The notes under the pieces were generated by a model. It did no database searches. It was not told where the DNA came from and worked only from the letters and a program-made list of their open reading frames with translations. A DNA stretch of 64,000 bases from Spirochaetales bacterium. Lineage in GTDB: Bacteria > Spirochaetota > Spirochaetia > Treponematales > Treponemataceae. The stretch is from contig QKDA01000265.1 of NCBI GenBank assembly GCA_003246765.1, positions 1-64,000 of the forward strand, read 5' to 3'. Shown one piece after another: positions 37,289 to 46,750 of the stretch; within the stretch, counting starts at the first letter, position 1, and every line of letters starts with the position of its first letter. A program made the translations under genes and the position numbers.

Positions 37289-39010
37289 TTAGTTGTTCTT
37301 GTTCTTCAGGAAATCCCCGAGGGTATAGGCACCGTCGTCCTTTTCCTCTTCGGAAGACATGTAGCGGGAGATTTCCTCGCGCTGCAGCTTCTTCTTGTAA
37401 TCCTTAATGGAGAAGGCAACCTTCTGCTTTTCGGGGCTGATCTCCACGACCACGGCCTTGATCTTGTCGCCGACGTTGTACTTCTTTACGGCGTCCTCGA
37501 AGGTTTCCTCGCGGCTCTCGGTGAGGTTGGTCTTATTGATCAGTCCCTCAATGCCGCCGGCGACGCGAACGAAGATTCCGAAATCGGTAATGGAGGTGAC
37601 TTCTCCCTCGACGGACGATCCGGGCTTATAGGCTTCCGCGAAGATGGCCCAGGGATCGTCGGAAAGCTGCTTCACGCCGAGGCGGATTCTGTGGGATTCG
37701 GGATCGTTCTCAATAACCACCACCTCGATTTCCTGGTCCACCGACAGCTCGCTGCCGGGGTGCTTAACCTTCTTGGTCCAGGAGAGGTCGTCAGCGTGGA
37801 GGAATCCGTCGATGCCCTCCTCGAGCTGCACGAAGGCTCCCGCATTGGTTACCTTGACTACCTTGCTCGTGAGGCGGGTACCCACGGGATATTTCTCTAC
37901 GAGGCCCTCCCAGGGATTGTCAGTTACCTGCTTAAGTCCCAGGGATACGCGACCGGCCTGAATATCGTAGCCGAGGATCATGCATTCCACCTCGTCTCCG
38001 ATCTTTACCATGTCTTCGGGCTTGTTGATCTTCTTGACCCAGCTGAACTCGCTGATATGGGCGAGGCCCTCGATTCCTTCCTCAAGCTCGATGAAGGCGC
38101 CGAACTCGGTCAGCTTGGTAACGGTTCCCTTCACGACGTCGTTCACGTGATACTTGGTCTCGAAATGGAGCCAGGGATCCTCGGTGAAGTGCTTGAGGGA
38201 AAGGTTGATCCTCTTCTCTTCGGGATCGAGGCGGATTACCTTCAGGGTAATCTCCTGTCCCTTCTTGACGAAGTCCTTGGGACGGGTTACGTGGCCCCAG
38301 CTCATGTCGTTGATATGGAGGAGACCGTCGAAACCGCCGAGGTCAATAAAGGCGCCGAAGCTGGTGAAGCTCTTCACGGCGCCCGTCACGGAGTCGCCGA
38401 TCTGGATGTCCCTGAAGAAGGCCTCACGGTTTGTCTCGGTTTGCTCTTCCAGGTATTTGCGGCGGTTGACCACCACGTTCACCTTGTTGTCAGAGTAAAG
38501 CCGCTCGATATAGAAGGGGCTCTTGAGTCCCAGAAGCTTCTCGGGCTTATCCACCTTCTGGCTGTCGGACTGGCTGATCGGCAGGAAGGCGCGAACCCCC
38601 GAACCGAGATCGACCTCGAAGCCGCCCTTGACGGTTTTATCTATAGTGCCTTCGACAGGAGCCTTGTCCTGGAAAGCCTGGCGTAAATTCTTCCAGAATA
38701 CCTTTACGTCGGCCTTTTGCTTGGAAACGATTACCTCGCCGTTGCGGTTCTCTTTCTTTTCGAGAACGACGCTTACGGTGTCTCCAACCTTGGGCAGTTC
38801 GGTGAACTCGGAAACCGGGATTTTGCCCTCTGATTTATAGCCGACATCTACGAATACCTGGTCCTGAGTTACCTGAATGACGACGCCGTCAACGAGCTGT
38901 CCCTCTTCAAGCGACTGGAACGACTTAAGGTACTCCTCCTGTAATCGTGTCTGCTGGATGTCATCTCCGGAGTTCTTCGATACATCCTTTGCCACTTCCA
39001 TCTGATCCAT
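37289..39010 (-). CDS. rpsA: 30S ribosomal protein S1
   Basis: 573 aa with six S1 (OB-fold) domains of about 75 residues each; the best conserved are GDSVTGAVKSFTSFGAFIDL and GDVVKGTVTKL-type units such as VVKGTVTKLTEFGAFIELEE. S1 binds mRNA leaders and unfolds them on the 30S. I chose ATG 39010 over TTG 39016 because AAGGG lies six bases upstream. It follows cmk with a small gap, the same cmk-rpsA pairing as in many bacteria. The leader gene set here is relevant because some upstream transcripts look leaderless and would not need S1. Confidence 0.97.
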   Translation of the reverse strand: MDQMEVAKDVSKNSGDDIQQTRLQEEYLKSFQSLEEGQLVDGVVIQVTQDQVFVDVGYKSEGKIPVSEFTELPKVGDTVSVVLEKKENRNGEVIVSKQKADVKVFWKNLRQAFQDKAPVEGTIDKTVKGGFEVDLGSGVRAFLPISQSDSQKVDKPEKLLGLKSPFYIERLYSDNKVNVVVNRRKYLEEQTETNREAFFRDIQIGDSVTGAVKSFTSFGAFIDLGGFDGLLHINDMSWGHVTRPKDFVKKGQEITLKVIRLDPEEKRINLSLKHFTEDPWLHFETKYHVNDVVKGTVTKLTEFGAFIELEEGIEGLAHISEFSWVKKINKPEDMVKIGDEVECMILGYDIQAGRVSLGLKQVTDNPWEGLVEKYPVGTRLTSKVVKVTNAGAFVQLEEGIDGFLHADDLSWTKKVKHPGSELSVDQEIEVVVIENDPESHRIRLGVKQLSDDPWAIFAEAYKPGSSVEGEVTSITDFGIFVRVAGGIEGLINKTNLTESREETFEDAVKKYNVGDKIKAVVVEISPEKQKVAFSIKDYKKKLQREEISRYMSSEEEKDDGAYTLGDFLKNKNN

Positions 39011-39019
39011 AAACAACCC

Positions 39020-39685
39020 TTATAAGTGAATTTTGCTTATTATCATGTCACAAACCCTATCGATGGTCAAGTCCGAGGTATCCAAATAGACCGCGTCGGG
39101 AGCGATTTTGAGGCTCCCCTCCTTTTTATTGCGGTCGATCGAGTCCCTTTCGGCTATCCGGGTCTCAATTTCCTCAAGGGTCAGGGCGCTTGTTCCCTGT
39201 TCGAAACGGCGCTTGGCCCGGGCTTTGGCGGAGGCGTCCAGGTAAAACTTGAATTCCGCGTCCGGAAAGACGACGGTGGTCATGTCCCTGCCCTCGCACA
39301 CGATACCCGTGGCTTTGGCGATATCCCGGATACGTTCGTTAACCCGGTGTCTCACCCCTACGACGGCGGATACCTGGGCCACCACGGACTCTACCGCATC
39401 GCTTCTCAAATAGGGCTCTACGTCCTCGTCGGCAACGTAAAGATGCCCATGGCGATAGTCCAGGGGAACCTGTCGGGCGAAATCCTCAAGCTTCTTCTCA
39501 TCCTTAAGGTCCGGAGCTGTGCCGCCGGAACCGTCGGGGCCGCCGCCCTTCGATCGAAGCAGGGCCAGGGCGACCCCCCGGTAGAAGCTCCCCGTATTCA
39601 TGAAGGTCAGGCCCAGGCGATCGGCGATAGCCTTCGCCACGGTGCTCTTGCCGGAACCTGCCGGTCCGTCGATGGCAACGACCAT
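39020..39685 (-). CDS. cmk: Cytidylate kinase
   Basis: 222 aa from ATG 39685, with AGGAGG six bases upstream; the track start adds ten residues from the rluB end. P-loop AIDGPAGSGKSTVAKAIADRL, then NTGSFYRGVALALL, the CMP-binding EGRDMTTVVFPDAEFKFYLDAS and RFEQG. It phosphorylates CMP and dCMP. One base separates it from the rluB stop. Confidence 0.95.
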   Translation of the reverse strand: MVVAIDGPAGSGKSTVAKAIADRLGLTFMNTGSFYRGVALALLRSKGGGPDGSGGTAPDLKDEKKLEDFARQVPLDYRHGHLYVADEDVEPYLRSDAVESVVAQVSAVVGVRHRVNERIRDIAKATGIVCEGRDMTTVVFPDAEFKFYLDASAKARAKRRFEQGTSALTLEEIETRIAERDSIDRNKKEGSLKIAPDAVYLDTSDLTIDRVCDMIISKIHL

Positions 39686-39686
39686 G

Positions 39687-40436
39687 TCAATCCTCCTGTT
39701 TATCCGCTTGCGCAAGCAGCCCTTTAATCTCCGCCTCGGTCAGGGGCCTATTCCGCCCGCTTTCCAGACTGCCCAGGGAAACCGACCCGATTCTCACTCG
39801 GGCCAACCGCTTGACCCTAATGCCAAAGTGGTCCAAAACCCTTCGGATCTCCCTGTTTTTTCCCTCCACCAAGACGATGCGCATTCTCCTTGAGGAAAGA
39901 CGCTGAATACTCTCGCAGCGGTAAAAGACCGAATCGATGCGAATTCCCGCCTGAAAGGCCCGGATTACCTCGTCGGAAAAGGGAAGGCTCGCTTCCACGA
40001 CGTATTCCTTTTCGATTCCCGCCGACGGGTGCCCGACCTTGGCCGCGAAATCTCCGTCATTGGTAAAAATCAGAGCCCCCGACGAAAACATGTCGAGTCT
40101 GCCGACGCTGTAAAGACGTTCGGGATACTCTCCCTTCAGGAGGTCGGCCGCAACGGCCCTTCCCTTTTCATCTGACTGGGAGGTTACGTAACCTGCGGGT
40201 TTATGGAGGAGAACGTATCGTTTATCCTTTTCCACCTCAACCCTGATACCGTCCAAGGTTACGGTGTCTCCCGGGAAAACCTTCGTGCCCATGGCGGTAA
40301 CGACCTGCCCGTTAACCGAAACCCTTCCGGCCAGGATTATAGCCTCGGCGTTCCTGCGGGAAGCGATTCCCGAATGGGCAAGGTATACCTGGAGCCTAAG
40401 CCCCTCGGGTTCCTCTTGTTTGCGCGACGTTGTCAT
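39687..40436 (-). CDS. rluB: RsuA/RluB-family rRNA pseudouridine synthase
   Basis: 249 aa. An N-terminal S4 RNA-binding domain (VYLAHSGIASRRNAEAIILAG, VSVNGQVVT) is followed by the catalytic core with GRLDMFSSGALIFTND holding the catalytic Asp. GKNREIRRVLDHFGIRVKRLAR closes the family pattern. RluB modifies 23S rRNA and RsuA 16S; RluB is more likely from its place next to scpB and cmk, but this is inference. The start is in a TAATG overlap with scpB. Confidence 0.9.
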   Translation of the reverse strand: MTTSRKQEEPEGLRLQVYLAHSGIASRRNAEAIILAGRVSVNGQVVTAMGTKVFPGDTVTLDGIRVEVEKDKRYVLLHKPAGYVTSQSDEKGRAVAADLLKGEYPERLYSVGRLDMFSSGALIFTNDGDFAAKVGHPSAGIEKEYVVEASLPFSDEVIRAFQAGIRIDSVFYRCESIQRLSSRRMRIVLVEGKNREIRRVLDHFGIRVKRLARVRIGSVSLGSLESGRNRPLTEAEIKGLLAQADKQED

Positions 40437-40969
40437 TATCGTGCGAGCTCGAAGCGGTCCGCTTCACCCTCGTCGAGCTTCGGAAGGTCCGCGATGCTGT
40501 TGAGCCGGAATAGCTTGAGGAAGTCCTTCGTGGTTCCGAACTGAACGGGCTTGCCGGGAATGTCCTTTTTCCCGACTTCCTTAATGAGGTTTCGTTCCGC
40601 CAGGAGACGGATCATGTTGTCCGCTGAAACGCCGCGGATGGCCTCAATTTCCGCGCGGGTAATGGGTTGCGAATAGGCGATGATCGACAGGGTTTCCATG
40701 GCTGCCCGGGAGAGGCGGTTGTCGTTTTTCTTTCCGTACCGATCCCTGAGGCTTTCCCAAAGGTCTTTTTTGGGGCTTACCGTCCATCCCCCGGAGATCT
40801 GGATAAGCTCAATCCCGTGGGCCTCGTCGCTGTACCGTTCCCGCAGGAGCTCCAATACCGCATCCACGACTTCCTTTGAAAAGCCCGTGATTCGCATAAG
40901 AGCTGTTTCGTCCAGGGGTTCGGATTCCAAAAAAAATATCGCCTCCAGCAGGGCGGCTTCCTTTTCCAT
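40436..40969 (-). CDS. scpB: Segregation and condensation protein B
   Basis: 177 aa winged-helix kleisin-associated protein. LLEAIFFLESEPLDETAL, RLSRAAMETLSIIAYSQPITRAEIEAIRGV and GKPVQFGTTKDFLKLF are family blocks. ATG 40969 has GGAG six bases before it; TTG 40987 and ATG 40981 are alternatives. With ScpA and SMC it compacts the chromosome. No smc gene is in the window. Confidence 0.94.
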   Translation of the reverse strand: MEKEAALLEAIFFLESEPLDETALMRITGFSKEVVDAVLELLRERYSDEAHGIELIQISGGWTVSPKKDLWESLRDRYGKKNDNRLSRAAMETLSIIAYSQPITRAEIEAIRGVSADNMIRLLAERNLIKEVGKKDIPGKPVQFGTTKDFLKLFRLNSIADLPKLDEGEADRFELAR

Positions 40970-40991
40970 TGCGTACTCCATATCCAAAATT

Positions 40992-41774
40992 TCAGCCCCC
41001 GACCGTAACTTCTATGTCTGAAGGGGCCACTTTTTCCCACGGCTTTATCTTGATGTCCCCAAACATGCGGTTTTGCCAAACGCTGGCCATGCGGAATTTC
41101 ACCGCCTCCAGCAGGGCCATGAAGGCACAAACGATGTCCATGAGATTTCCCTTACGGACGATGAGATCCGTAAACATGCATTCCCCGCGGTTCTCTAAAA
41201 GCTCGTTCATGAGGGTTATCTTCTCGCTTACCGAAACCTCTTCGTAAAGATCGAGGATCCTTTCGGAATTATAGGAGGAGACAAGGTTTGAGAAGGTTTT
41301 AAGGAGATCCCAGGTATCCACCCGCTCCCAAAGTTCCTCATCACCGAAGGGAAGGGGCCTCTGCATCTTCTTCCGCTCAAAAACCCATTCTGCCTCGTTT
41401 TCCTTCTCTTCCATGAGCTCCGAAAGCTTTTTAAACTTCTGGTATTCAATAAGCTTGTCCACCAGCTCCTGCCGGGGGTCGTCAATTTCCTCGTCGTCCG
41501 CGGCTATTTCCACGGGTAAGAGCATGCGGCTCTTGATGTAGAGGAGACTTGCGGCCATGGCGTAAAAATCCGTAAGGCTCGCAAGATCGGAAGATACGGT
41601 GTAATCGAGATATTCGAGGTATTGCTCCGTGATATGGGCTATGGGGATATCGTAAATATTGACTTCGTTCTTTTTGATGAGAAAAAGGAGAAGATCCAGG
41701 GGGCCTTCAAAATCGTTAATCTTGAAGGTGTTGCCGCTCTCCTGGGCAACTTCGATGGTTTCCGTTTCCGTCAT
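40992..41774 (-). CDS. scpA: Segregation and condensation protein A (kleisin)
   Basis: 260 aa kleisin. The N-terminus FEGPLDLLLFLIKKNEVNIYDIPIAHITEQYLEYL is the SMC-binding signature; MAASLLYIKSRMLLP follows, then an acidic linker and the C-terminal winged helix (IVRKGNLMDIVCAFMALLEAVKFRMASV). It bridges SMC heads with ScpB. It starts in an ATGA overlap with the folK stop and lies just upstream of scpB. Confidence 0.95.
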   Translation of the reverse strand: MTETETIEVAQESGNTFKINDFEGPLDLLLFLIKKNEVNIYDIPIAHITEQYLEYLDYTVSSDLASLTDFYAMAASLLYIKSRMLLPVEIAADDEEIDDPRQELVDKLIEYQKFKKLSELMEEKENEAEWVFERKKMQRPLPFGDEELWERVDTWDLLKTFSNLVSSYNSERILDLYEEVSVSEKITLMNELLENRGECMFTDLIVRKGNLMDIVCAFMALLEAVKFRMASVWQNRMFGDIKIKPWEKVAPSDIEVTVGG

Positions 41775-42250
41775 AGCATTCCCGCCTTTACAACGCCTTG
41801 ATCTTCGAGAGCCGCCGCCGCGGATGCATAAGCCGCTCCCGTTACAGGATCGGTTACTTCGGGAAACAACTCAAGCAGGGGAACCAGGGCAAAAAGGCGA
41901 TCCCGGAGCCGCTCGTGGGGTATGCTGAGATTCGGCAGCCGTATGACCTCGTTTCCGAGCAGCAGTATGTCCACGTCGAGCGTTCGGGGGCCTTTCGGAA
42001 TTTCCCGGGAACGGTCCCTCCCCCACTGAGCCTCAATGGAATGGCATGCCTCGAGCAGCCTCTCCGGGGAAAGGGTCCAGGAACCGGAAACGGCGAGGTT
42101 GTGAAAGTCCGGTTGATCAGTATAATCCCGGGGCTTGGTGACGTACAGGGAGGAAACCCGTAAATCCGGAACCAGGGCCCTCAATGAATCAAGGGCTCCC
42201 CGCAGGATAAACCTGGAGTCGCCCTGATTGGAGCCGAGTCCGAGTACCAT
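41771..42250 (-). CDS. folK: 6-hydroxymethyl-7,8-dihydropterin pyrophosphokinase (HPPK)
   Basis: 159 aa. The N-terminus VLGLGSNQGDSR, FHNLAVSGSW and the signature GPRTLDVDILLLGNEVI identify HPPK, which activates hydroxymethyl-dihydropterin for folate synthesis. Other folate genes are not seen in the window. It sits 20 bp after recA and overlaps scpA. Confidence 0.94.
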   Translation of the reverse strand: MVLGLGSNQGDSRFILRGALDSLRALVPDLRVSSLYVTKPRDYTDQPDFHNLAVSGSWTLSPERLLEACHSIEAQWGRDRSREIPKGPRTLDVDILLLGNEVIRLPNLSIPHERLRDRLFALVPLLELFPEVTDPVTGAAYASAAAALEDQGVVKAGML

Positions 42251-42270
42251 GGTCCGCCTGCGGCCTTCGC

Positions 42271-43446
42271 TCAGAACAAACCTCCGTCCTCGGCCGCAGG
42301 GGCCTCAGCCCGGTTTTTTTTTGCCGCCGCGGGCGCTCCTTGTCCGGGCGTTGCCTGGGCGGGAGCGGATGCCTTGGGGGCGGTTCCTGCGGATGCCTGG
42401 GCCTTTTTGAGAACCTGCCCCGGGAACAGCTTTTCCCTGATTTTCTTCTCGACCTGCTCCCGAATATCCGCGTTGTCTTCCAGGAACTTTATCGCGTTTT
42501 CACGGCCTTGTCCTATTTTCTCTTCCCCAAAGGCGTACCAGGCTCCCTTTTTATCGATAAACTCATGCTTTACCGCCGAATCCAGCAAACTCGAAACGGC
42601 GGACACGCCCTTTCCGAAAATAACGTCCAGCTCAACCTTCCTGAAGGGAGGAGCCACCTTGTTCTTGACCACTTTAACGCGGACACGGTTACCCACGGCG
42701 TCTTCTTCGCCCTTATCGAAGGTTTCGATCTTCCTCACCTCCAGGCGAACGGAAGCGTAAAATTTAAGGGCGTTACCGCCGGTAGTGGTTTCGGGGTTTC
42801 CGAACATAACCCCGATTTTCATGCGGATTTGATTGATGAATACGATAATGCACTTGGATTTACCGATTATTCCGGTCAATTTTCGCAGGGCTTGGCTCAT
42901 GAGCCTCGCCTGGAGCCCCATGTGGGAGTCGCCCATGTCTCCCTCGATTTCCGCCTGGGGCGTGAGGGCCGCGACGGAATCCACCACGATAATGTCCACC
43001 GCCCCAGAGCGAACGAGACTCTCGGTTATCTCCAGGGCCTGTTCACCCGTATCGGGCTGAGAAACCCAAAGCTCATCTATGTTTACCCCGAGATTTTTTG
43101 CGTAAATAGGGTCCAATGCGTGTTCCGCGTCCACGAAGGCCGCGATACCGCCCATTTTCTGGGCCTCCGCGATAGCATGCAGGGCAAGGGTCGTTTTTCC
43201 CGAGGATTCGGGGCCGTACACCTCTATTATTCGCCCCTTAGGATAACCGCCGATACCGAGAGCCTCGTCGAGCAGTATGCTGCCGGAGGGAACAACGTCA
43301 ATACCGGCGACTTCGGCGCCGGTACCAAGTTTCATCAGGGAACCCTGCCCGAACTGCTTCTCGATCTGCAGCCGAGCGATCTCCAGCGCCTTCATTTTCT
43401 CGTTGATATCCGCATTGGGATTGATCTCGTTCGTCACCTTCGCCAC
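42271..43446 (-). CDS. recA: Recombinase RecA
   Basis: 391 aa from GTG 43446, preceded by GGGGGAGGG; the track start at 43569 adds 41 upstream residues. Walker [21 protein letters not shown], Walker [16 protein letters not shown]1/L2 loops with [10 protein letters not shown] and [21 protein letters not shown], and the C-terminal domain are complete. The last 40 residues form an Ala/Pro/Lys-rich low-complexity tail ending DGGLF. It heads the long minus-strand operon. I saw no LexA-like box in the 110-bp gap upstream. Confidence 0.98.
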   Translation of the reverse strand: MAKVTNEINPNADINEKMKALEIARLQIEKQFGQGSLMKLGTGAEVAGIDVVPSGSILLDEALGIGGYPKGRIIEVYGPESSGKTTLALHAIAEAQKMGGIAAFVDAEHALDPIYAKNLGVNIDELWVSQPDTGEQALEITESLVRSGAVDIIVVDSVAALTPQAEIEGDMGDSHMGLQARLMSQALRKLTGIIGKSKCIIVFINQIRMKIGVMFGNPETTTGGNALKFYASVRLEVRKIETFDKGEEDAVGNRVRVKVVKNKVAPPFRKVELDVIFGKGVSAVSSLLDSAVKHEFIDKKGAWYAFGEEKIGQGRENAIKFLEDNADIREQVEKKIREKLFPGQVLKKAQASAGTAPKASAPAQATPGQGAPAAAKKNRAEAPAAEDGGLF

Positions 43447-43496
43447 CTTTCCCTCCCCCTTGCCTTTGTATAGGCCCGTTGCCGCAGGCTGCCCGT

Positions 43497-43502
43497 ATTT
43501 TA
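43497..43502 (-). promoter_or_regulatory. Possible -10 box of the recA operon
   Basis: TAAAAT (43502-43497), about 50 nt upstream of the recA GTG, lies after long T-runs. A -35 is not clear. This is a weak prediction. Confidence 0.3.
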
Positions 43503-43548
43503 TCAAAAAACGGCGCAAAAAAAAATAGCGCGCCGGCGCTTTTCGTTG

Positions 43549-43554
43549 TATGAT
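43549..43554 (+). promoter_or_regulatory. -10 box of prs, leaderless geometry
   Basis: TATGAT at 43549-43554 lies 6 nt before ATG 43561. The -35 at 17 bp is poor (TAGCGC). No Shine-Dalgarno is present between them. Confidence 0.5.
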
Positions 43555-43560
43555 TCGCCT

Positions 43561-44661
43561 ATGATACAACCGTTTCTCGTCATGGCCACCCGTTCCTGCA
43601 AGACCTATGCCCGGTCAGTGGTGGCCGAGCTGAACGAGAATCCGGAAAGAATTCTCTTCCCCGAGACCATCGACTACATCGATTCCCTGTCGGTAATGAA
43701 CTTCGCAGACGGAGAAATCGAGGTAACCCTCCATAAATCCGTGCGGGGAAAGCGGGTTTTTCTTTTCACAACCAGCGCAAGGAATGACGCGGGTTTGTCG
43801 GTTGAAGCATGCAAGATCGAATTATACCATACCATTGACGTACTGCAACGTTCCCATGCCCAGGAAATAACCGTTTTTGAGCCCTACATGTCCTGCAGCC
43901 GTTCGGACCGTACTACCCGCCGTAATTCCGTGGGTATATGGATCCACTATAAAACCATGATTTCCCTGGGCATGGACCACCTGATTACCTACCAAATACA
44001 TTCGGATAAGTCAAAAACCATATTCGACCCCTGCCTCTGCTCGGTTGACGACGTTCCCGCAGTCTCGCTGCTCCAGAAATACCTGTGCGATTCGGTAATC
44101 CGCGATATTGGAGTCCTTGAAACCCAGGTTAGCGATTCATGGCTCTTTTGCTCCGTCGATGCGGGGGGCGAAAAGGTTGCAAGGCGGTTCTCGACCTCCT
44201 TCGGAACCCAGCTCGTCGTGGCGCACAAGCAGCGGAGCTACGTTGAGGCAAATACCATTGAATGCATCAATATTCTTTCGGCGGTTCCCATAGAGGATAA
44301 AACCGTATGGATAGTGGATGACATGATTGATACCGGCGGTTCCGTTCACGGCCTCGTACGTGAGCTTTCCTCCCGATCCTGCAGGGAAGTCAATGTGCTC
44401 ATCGTTCATCCTGTTCTATCCGATCCGGCGGTAGAACGCCTCCGCGAACTCCATGACGATGGGAGCCTCAATAGACTGGTAGTGTGCGATACCATTGACT
44501 GCTCGGAGGTGATGGAAAGATTGCCTTTCATGGAGCTTATATCTTCCAGGTCCCTGAGCTCCCGTATCGTGCTTACCATTTCCCAGGACCGGCCCATGGC
44601 GGAGCTCATCGATACCTTCAACCCGCGGGAATACCTATCCCAACAAAAACGCAAAGCCTAA
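43561..44661 (+). CDS. prs: Ribose-phosphate pyrophosphokinase (divergent PRPP synthase)
   Basis: 366 aa from ATG 43561; the TTG 43546 start in the track would include its own -10 box. The phosphoribosyl-binding motif [14 protein letters not shown] (about residue 255) is intact. The N-terminal half keeps [20 protein letters not shown] and [15 protein letters not shown] in place of the usual PYFGYARQDRK, so it is a divergent form. It supplies PRPP for nucleotide, histidine and tryptophan synthesis. It ends in a 4-bp convergent overlap with the next TPR gene, without a terminator. Confidence 0.88.
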   Translation: MIQPFLVMATRSCKTYARSVVAELNENPERILFPETIDYIDSLSVMNFADGEIEVTLHKSVRGKRVFLFTTSARNDAGLSVEACKIELYHTIDVLQRSHAQEITVFEPYMSCSRSDRTTRRNSVGIWIHYKTMISLGMDHLITYQIHSDKSKTIFDPCLCSVDDVPAVSLLQKYLCDSVIRDIGVLETQVSDSWLFCSVDAGGEKVARRFSTSFGTQLVVAHKQRSYVEANTIECINILSAVPIEDKTVWIVDDMIDTGGSVHGLVRELSSRSCREVNVLIVHPVLSDPAVERLRELHDDGSLNRLVVCDTIDCSEVMERLPFMELISSRSLSSRIVLTISQDRPMAELIDTFNPREYLSQQKRKA

Positions 44662-45749
44662 GGGGATAGGGGTTTTCCGGTTTGATGGACCGCGCGGACC
44701 TTCAGGGTTAAGGTTCCGTTAGAGAGGCTTAACCGCCCGAGGGCTTCCAGGGGTGTATCGGTATCCACAGAGCCCCCCCCTTCATACACGGCGGGGACGA
44801 TTCCCTCCAGGGTATTCCGGGTGTCATAACCCACCAGAAGGTCGAAGGTAAGGCCCTTCGGGTTTTCCGCAAGGTTGGTGGCCATCCCCTTCCATACTAC
44901 CCAGCAGTCGAGATACAGCGCCGGATCCTTGGCTACGTCGGAAAAGCCGTAATTATCCTTCAACGTATCAAAGCCGGGCTCAGTAAACCAGGTCATGAGG
45001 AGCCGGGCCTTTTGCTTAAGGGAGATACTCCCGTTGGAACCGAGAATTCGGTTGATCTCAACCTGGGCGGCATTGTCCCGCCAATTCTGGAAATACTCCC
45101 TGGCTTTGGTCCAAGAGGACTCAAGCTCCCGGGCGGTCATGATGTAACGGGCAGTACCGCCGGTTTCCACGATATCCTTCCGTTCCTCGGGGCTTAACGC
45201 GAACGAAGCCAGGTCGGCCCTCGCCTCCCCTCCAAGAACGCGTCCTGCCTTGGGCACCGCAAACTGCCATAGGACGAAAAATGCCAACACGATCGTAAGG
45301 ACTGCCGCCGGTACCGCGGGAGGGAGGCCAAAACTTAGGCGCGGATAGAACCTCGCGATCTTTCCGGTAGAAACAAGGTCTGAAATTGTATCTTCATCCG
45401 CATGACGCCTCAAGAAATCCAGGGAACGCCGCGCCAGACGGTTCGTTGGAGCGTACTCAAGAATTTCCAGGTAGTAATCCACCGCCTGCTGAGTATTGCC
45501 CCTTCGAAGATAGAGGGCTGCCTGGGCGGCTAAAAGGCCTGGATCGCGCATCTTAATCTGTCGGGCCCTCTGAAAATATGAGCCCGCCCCGCCGATATCC
45601 CCGGTGTAGAGACAGGCAAGGCCGAGCATGTAGTAAAAAAGGAAAGAATCCCTGTAGTTTATCACCTCCGGCTCCAGCAAGGTAATGACATCGCTGTACC
45701 GGCGGCGGGCAAAGGAGCGTTTAGCCCTGTCCAAGACCGAAAGAGGCAT
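44658..45749 (-). CDS. TPR membrane protein
   Basis: 363 aa. The N-terminal third is TPR-like (RRYSDVITLLEPEVINYRDS, LGLACLYTGDIGGAGSYFQRARQ, NTQQAVDYYLEILEYAPTNRLA). One TM helix (AVPAAVLTIVLAFFVLWQFAV) lies near residue 155. The rest is a soluble, probably periplasmic domain without a recognised motif. It is the last gene of the rpe unit; the stop overlaps the convergent prs stop by four bases. Confidence 0.78.
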   Translation of the reverse strand: MPLSVLDRAKRSFARRRYSDVITLLEPEVINYRDSFLFYYMLGLACLYTGDIGGAGSYFQRARQIKMRDPGLLAAQAALYLRRGNTQQAVDYYLEILEYAPTNRLARRSLDFLRRHADEDTISDLVSTGKIARFYPRLSFGLPPAVPAAVLTIVLAFFVLWQFAVPKAGRVLGGEARADLASFALSPEERKDIVETGGTARYIMTARELESSWTKAREYFQNWRDNAAQVEINRILGSNGSISLKQKARLLMTWFTEPGFDTLKDNYGFSDVAKDPALYLDCWVVWKGMATNLAENPKGLTFDLLVGYDTRNTLEGIVPAVYEGGGSVDTDTPLEALGRLSLSNGTLTLKVRAVHQTGKPLSP

Positions 45750-45754
45750 GGGCG

Positions 45755-46750
45755 TTACGGCGCCTCCGCTTCAGAAAGGTATGTATCGAGTAGTACGTTG
45801 AGCTGTTGGAGCTCCGCGTCGGATGCGGATTGGGGATTCCGCTCAATCTCCGCGATTCGCGCGAGAATCCTTTCGATCACCTCGTTTCGATTCCCCCCGG
45901 AAACAACAAATTGGTCCATCGAGGATCCGCTTTCCGTTGAGAGGTTCGGAGTTACCGTTCCTTCGCCCAGGGTCATGGCAACCGAGAGGCTTTTATTGGC
46001 GCCGACCGTTTCCTGGGGCCAAACAAACAGCAGTGCCGAATCGCTCACCGAATAGAGGGTATTAAAAGACCGTCCCTCCACGACAGGGGGATTCCAGCTA
46101 AGGGTTTTCAGGCGTTCCCAATTCGCTAACACGATGCGTTCGGGCATAACGGGCCAAGAGGCAAAGGGAAAGACAAGGACATGGGACTTACCCGGAGAGG
46201 AAAGCCATCGATCCTTTATCTGCGCGGGAACGAGCTCGGTTTCGGAGGACAGCCTTTCCCTTCGGTCGGTCTTGAAATGAATACCCTGCGACTCCCCAAG
46301 GTTTGTGTCTACCAATGCCTTGACGGCGAAGGTTCCTGCCTTGCCGGAGGTATTTTCCAGGGTCGTGACGATGCTGAGGGAAATATTTGATTCCGCCGCG
46401 GTTCCGATGAAGCTGAAACGTTGGGTGACCTGAAAATCGTCGGAAGGCACGAAAATAATGGTAATGGAAGATTCTTCCGCGATAACCGTCGGTTTATTTA
46501 CTCCTCGGGGAACTAGGGCAAAGACCCTTCCATTAGAGAGTACGGAAAACCAATTCGTGGACGCGGAATTTCGGTCCTCGAAAAGGGCCTCATAGCGTTG
46601 CTTTCCCGTAGGCGACAGCCGCGCCAAACTGAATGATCCCGTTTCAGGGTAGACAGACAGACGGTAGTCCCCGGAAAAAAGCTCAGCCGGAAGGGCTTGT
46701 GCCAGCGTAATGCTAAGGATCGAAAGAAAGACAACAAATATTTTTTTCAT
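45755..46750 (-). CDS. Exported protein of unknown function
   Basis: 331 aa. A signal peptide (MKKIFVVFLSILSITLAQA) and a beta-rich mature part (YRLSVYPETGSFSLARLSP, VTQRFSFIGTAAESNISLSI) are followed by a short helical C-terminus (VIERILARIAEIERN). No known motif. Gene order (TPR/coiled-coil gene before, TPR membrane protein after) and the tight spacing suggest an envelope module with its neighbours. It overlaps the preceding gene by ATGA. Confidence 0.75.
   Translation of the reverse strand: MKKIFVVFLSILSITLAQALPAELFSGDYRLSVYPETGSFSLARLSPTGKQRYEALFEDRNSASTNWFSVLSNGRVFALVPRGVNKPTVIAEESSITIIFVPSDDFQVTQRFSFIGTAAESNISLSIVTTLENTSGKAGTFAVKALVDTNLGESQGIHFKTDRRERLSSETELVPAQIKDRWLSSPGKSHVLVFPFASWPVMPERIVLANWERLKTLSWNPPVVEGRSFNTLYSVSDSALLFVWPQETVGANKSLSVAMTLGEGTVTPNLSTESGSSMDQFVVSGGNRNEVIERILARIAEIERNPQSASDAELQQLNVLLDTYLSEAEAP

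Noticed and set aside
37253-38686. 477 aa ORF on the plus strand
   Set aside because: It lies entirely antisense to rpsA; the open frame results from codon bias and has no family motif.
43447-43560. LexA/SOS box upstream of recA
   Set aside because: No convincing palindrome of a known SOS type was found by eye.
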